Notes under the pieces: model-generated
Seen by the model: the letters and a program-made list of their open reading frames with translations, nothing else
Told to the model about the DNA's origin: nothing
Database searches by the model: none
From: Actinoallomurus sp963736325
GTDB taxonomy: Bacteria; Actinomycetota; Actinomycetes; Streptosporangiales; Streptosporangiaceae
DNA length: 64,000 nucleotides
Assembly: GCA_963736325.1 (NCBI GenBank)
Contig: CAVTOG010000010.1
Coordinates: 1,116,001-1,180,000, forward strand
Direction of reading: 5' to 3'
Position numbers and translations under genes: made by a program
In this document: positions 63,623-64,000 of the stretch, piece by piece
Numbering within the stretch: position 1 is the stretch's first letter
Layout of the letters: every line of letters starts with the position of its first letter

Positions 63623-64000
63623 TCAGCCGAGGGGAAGTGAGCGCAGCGGCACGGGCGACGACTGCACGACCGACGTCGTGGTCCGGCCGAACGGCGTGAA
63701 CAGGTCGAGGATGCCCTCAAGATCGCCGATCGCCCGGAGGCAGAGCTTCAGGATGAAGCAGTCCTCGCCGGTGATGCGATGGCACTCGATCACCTCGGGG
63801 ATCTCCGCGGCGATCTTGGCGATGCGCGGGATCTCCCGTACCGCCGGGCTGATGCGGACCAGCAGCGTTAACGGGAAGCCGAGCGCCTCCGGGTCCACGG
63901 CCGCGTGGTAGCCGGTGATCACACCGGTCTCCTCCAGCCGTTGTACCCGGTCGGCGACGGCGGGAGCCGACAGGCCGACTCTTCGGCCGAGCTCGGCGAG
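63623..64000 (-). CDS. Lrp/AsnC-family regulator (N-terminal part cut by window edge)
   Basis: The last 125 residues are in the window; the start is off the right edge. Visible are the recognition part of the helix-turn-helix (LAELGRRVGLSAPAVADRVQ), RLEETGVITGYHAAVDPEALG and the RAM effector domain with ECHRITGEDCFILKLCL and LFTPFGRTTTSVV. Such proteins sense amino acids and regulate their metabolism. The target is unknown; it is not adjacent to ald or to the amino-acid permeases. Confidence 0.93.
   Translation of the reverse strand, partial: LAELGRRVGLSAPAVADRVQRLEETGVITGYHAAVDPEALGFPLTLLVRISPAVREIPRIAKIAAEIPEVIECHRITGEDCFILKLCLRAIGDLEGILDLFTPFGRTTTSVVQSSPVPLRSLPLG

Overview
The window is about 71% G+C with the codon bias and gene set of a mycelial actinomycete. 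Pointers are F420-linked enzymes, polyphosphate glucokinase, a SpoIIE-type phosphatase carrying its own anti-sigma-like kinase domain, XRE-DUF5753 regulators, a giant LuxR (LAL) regulator and glutamine synthetase of the mycobacterial GlnA2 type. A Streptosporangiales or Thermomonosporaceae-like genome is my best guess, but no marker in the window fixes the genus. It is chromosomal, with no rRNA, CRISPR array or intact insertion sequence.

Layout. 1-3.8 kb: start of glnA2 and a polar amino-acid ABC importer with two paralogous binding proteins. 3.8-8.2 kb: two MFS exporters, then glutamine-dependent nadE. 8.2-13 kb: a PAS-GAF-PP2C-HATPase phosphatase and a TetR/DHA2-exporter pair with a GATACG-rich operator region. 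13-18.2 kb: panB, a catalytically dead asparaginase-like protein, a leaderless binding-protein-like gene, a PanE-like reductase, F420:NADP oxidoreductase and ppgK. 18.3-25 kb: housekeeping and small genes (map, a LigD-type phosphoesterase with a dead ligase half, HtrA protease, a shrunken SDR, a retropepsin-like lipoprotein, an F420-type LLM oxidoreductase). 25-35 kb: CopD-CtaG protein, an XRE-TPR regulator, an orphan xanthine dehydrogenase large subunit, PaiB, a cation/proton antiporter and ald. 35-41.5 kb: phosphatase, MpaB-like oxygenase, cutA, polysaccharide deacetylase, ggt and an APC permease.

41.5-46.7 kb is the most interesting block. It is a tightly coupled five-gene operon: NrtR-like NUDIX regulator, J-domain plus kinase-like protein, VWA-like protein, divergent adenylosuccinate-synthetase homologue and YbjJ-like MFS transporter. 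Four junctions are three ATGA/GTGA stop-start overlaps and one 13-bp gap. A tandem CTCAnTTyGAG site sits directly upstream. I know of no characterised system with this composition, and I nominate it as the candidate new system.

46.8-64 kb: GRDP-like protein, a YdbS/YdbT pair, SRPBCC protein, two convergent XRE-DUF5753 genes (one with a mosaic codon signature), a secreted DUF642-like protein, tRNA(CAU), an RsbW-like kinase, the LAL regulator, a Cys-nucleophile hydrolase paired with a cholesterol-oxidase-like GMC enzyme, a D-lactate/glycolate-type FAD oxidase, a decayed ABC exporter and the 3' part of an Lrp/AsnC gene.

A second notable observation is a hairpin-forming repeat of 155-162 bp present twice, at 25115-25276 and 34975-35129. 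It has perfect 19-bp terminal inverted repeats. Differences between the copies keep the internal stem paired, and each copy's end supplies part of the TAG stop codon of a neighbouring gene.
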